64,000 nt of DNA from the NCBI RefSeq assembly GCF_034931025.1, contig NZ_JAYGIL010000010.1, positions 130,425 to 194,424 of the forward strand, given 5' to 3'. The notes under the pieces are model-generated. The model did no database searches. It had not been told where the DNA came from and worked only from the letters and a program-made list of their open reading frames with translations. Of the stretch, positions 62,500-64,000 are shown in pieces (the stretch's first letter is position 1; every line of letters begins with the position of its first letter). This DNA comes from Arcicella gelida. GTDB lineage: Bacteria > Bacteroidota > Bacteroidia > Cytophagales > Spirosomataceae. The position numbers and the translations under genes are program-made.

Positions 62500-62529
62500 T
62501 TTTACTGTTTAAATTTTATCTTCAAGTTT

Positions 62530-63339
62530 TTAGATAGAAAGATTAAGTTGCTGTTTTAGTCCAATTCTGAAATTTTCCGCTCCTATTTCATTTCTTTTCT
62601 GAAAAGTGTTTATTGCGTCTTTCCCCGCCAAATATCTTAATTGGTCTTTACCATCGGTGGCGGCTTCATACACAACCAAAGCAATTTCATCCACTTCATT
62701 GAATACAAACAATTCTCCATTTTCAATGAGCTTTGACATACTGGCATTTAATGGTTGATATTCTTCTCCAAATACGAATTGAGCCGAATTAACAAAGTTA
62801 CTCTTTATACCACCAGGTGCAACGGTTTTTATACCAATGTTATGTAAAGCTAACTCGTAAGATATACTTTCACTAAAACCTTCTAAAGCCCATTTAGTGG
62901 TATTGTAAATACTGCCAAGTGGGCCAGTTGAAAACCCAAAAATCGATGTTGTTGTAATAAATAACCCATCTCTTTTTGCTCTGAAATATGGTATAAAAGC
63001 TTTCGTTACCCTAATTACGCTTGTGAGATTGGTTTCAATTTGTTGAACTATCTGGTCATCAGTCGAATATTCCAATGGACCCGCCAAGCCATACCCTGCA
63101 TTATTAAAAACCACATCAATATTAAATTGCGATGTAATTAATTTAACGGTGTCGTTAATCTGCTCCAAATTGGTAACATCTAATGCAAATAGGGTAATAT
63201 TTTCCAATTGTATTAGCTCTGTTTCCTTTTCAGGGTTTCTCATAGTTGCTATTACACTCCATCCGTTTCTTTGGAATAGTTTTGCTGTGGCTTTACCCAA
63301 TCCTGCTGATGCACCAGTAATCAATATCGTTTTTTTCAT
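62530..63339 (-). CDS. short-chain dehydrogenase/reductase (SDR)
   Basis: A 269-residue classical SDR: TGASAGLG (8-15) for nucleotide binding, NNAG, the catalytic Ser region TTTSIFGFSTGPLGSIYNTT and the active-site YNTTKWALEG (Tyr-x-x-x-Lys). An Arg (IATMRNPE) after the second strand suggests NADP(H). The ATG at 63339 was chosen (MKKTILITG); an earlier in-frame ATG at 63366 adds only nine unusual residues. It is the first gene of the SDR-AraC-SnoaL unit and starts 125 bp from the IS3 end. The substrate is unknown. Confidence 0.88.
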   Translation of the reverse strand: MKKTILITGASAGLGKATAKLFQRNGWSVIATMRNPEKETELIQLENITLFALDVTNLEQINDTVKLITSQFNIDVVFNNAGYGLAGPLEYSTDDQIVQQIETNLTSVIRVTKAFIPYFRAKRDGLFITTTSIFGFSTGPLGSIYNTTKWALEGFSESISYELALHNIGIKTVAPGGIKSNFVNSAQFVFGEEYQPLNASMSKLIENGELFVFNEVDEIALVVYEAATDGKDQLRYLAGKDAINTFQKRNEIGAENFRIGLKQQLNLSI

Positions 63340-63463
63340 TACAGTATGTTTAATTTTGTGATGCAAAATACGGTAATAATCAAATGAGAAAAGTTGCCAA
63401 ATTGAGTTAGTTTGTATCCAAAATGACGAAGTGTTTTGGGGATTGCCTTGGTGTAGAGTGTCT

Positions 63464-64000
63464 TGTCCTAAAATAAGTTGACAGTCATTTTTGACCTTGA
63501 CTTCTTTTCTGATTTTGTATTTCTGTGTATGTTTTCCATAGTCTTTTCTTATATCCTATCCCTGAATGAATATCATTAGGTGTATTCATCCCTATACTCA
63601 TGTGAGGTCTTTGATTATTGTACAATTCAATGATTCGAGGTAATTTCATTTTCACATCTGCTAAGTTTTTGCAACACTTTAAAGGATAAAGATATTCATC
63701 CTTAATAATACCATTTATTCGTTCTGCAATAGGGCGGTGCGACGTTTCGCTTTTCTAATGGGTCAGAATTTGTTGTCATACTTATAGCAATGTTATTCTC
63801 TTCAAGTAATGTTGTATAATCAGAACAACCATATTGAATACCCCTGTCAGAATGATGAATTAAGTTTTTATTAATGTATGCACGCTCTCTATCAATTGCC
63901 ATTTGTAATGCTAGCAAACAATGTTTTACTTCTAAACTTTCTCCTACCTGAAAGCCCACTACTTTATTTGAATAAGCATCTGTTAGTAAACTTAGATAAG
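63464..64000 (-). mobile_element. IS3-family insertion sequence, partial at window edge
   Basis: The left end begins TGTCCTAAAATAAGTTGACA at 63464, a typical IS3-family terminal repeat, and the element runs beyond 64000. It carries the integrase-core transposase fragment described separately. Confidence 0.8.
63485..64000 (-). pseudogene. IS3-family transposase (integrase core), frameshifted, 5' part outside window
   Basis: From the window edge the frame reads YLSLLTDAYSNKVVGFQVGE and LIHHSDRGIQYGCSDYTTLL (second catalytic Asp) to NSDPLEKRNVAPP. A one-base shift near 63735 then changes to IAERINGIIKDEYLYPLKCC (catalytic Glu region) and RPHMSIGMNTPNDIHSG, with a stop at 63485. The residues KRNVAPP, at the site of the shift, are not expected in the family, which usually has DPxENAIAER; a short inserted stretch together with the shift may have inactivated it. 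Confidence 0.85.

Overview
The window is AT-rich, densely coded DNA from a Bacteroidota bacterium, most likely of the Cytophagales (inference). Supporting signs are TonB-dependent receptors with carboxypeptidase-regulatory N-termini, Sde182-like proteins, DUF3526 ABC permeases, LytS/LytTR pairs, TAnnTTTG-type promoter elements and few Shine-Dalgarno sites. No rRNA, tRNA or CRISPR array was recognised.

Layout. 1-6.9 kb: a cut-off Amj-type flippase gene, a membrane-anchored cupin, two Sde182-like nucleoside-hydrolase-fold exoproteins with a divergent AraC regulator, a serine hydrolase and a decayed winged-helix relic. 7-16.2 kb: a signalling island with a NarL-type regulator, a lone receiver, a PAS kinase, a receiver-kinase hybrid, two tiny zinc-ribbon membrane proteins and two paralogous triple-PAS kinases. 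Two transcription units here share the same promoter plus a palindrome. 16.4-27.3 kb: a probable metal or siderophore locus. ABC ATPase, TonB receptor and two ABC-2 permeases form one operon whose promoter is embedded in two identical operators; ankyrin, DUF2271 and PepSY-flavodoxin-reductase genes lie divergently. 27.3-33.1 kb: a nested hairpin cluster, an unknown gene, an Rpn-type nuclease pseudogene, an antiporter-DUF389 pair and a broken IS5-family element.

33.2-48.4 kb is a glycoside-utilisation locus. A divergent NrtR/AraR-like Nudix regulator precedes a small secreted protein, a SusC-like receptor without SusD, GH2, a propeller protein, a GH79-like enzyme, a GH106-like enzyme and an SDR oxidoreductase. 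The enzyme set fits a glycan or glycoside carrying rhamnose, galactose and glucuronic acid.

48.5-59 kb holds two LytS/LytTR pairs around a secreted S41 protease, a PD40 lipoprotein, a fused ABC permease/M1 aminopeptidase and its ATPase. 59-64 kb holds small stress or metabolism genes (DoxX-like, YciI, Crp-type regulator, SnoaL-like, AraC, SDR) and ends in a broken IS3-family element. An imperfect repeat of about 80-130 bp occurs three times in intergenic DNA (1.3, 5.0 and 61.0 kb); two copies flank the Sde182-like/AraC module.
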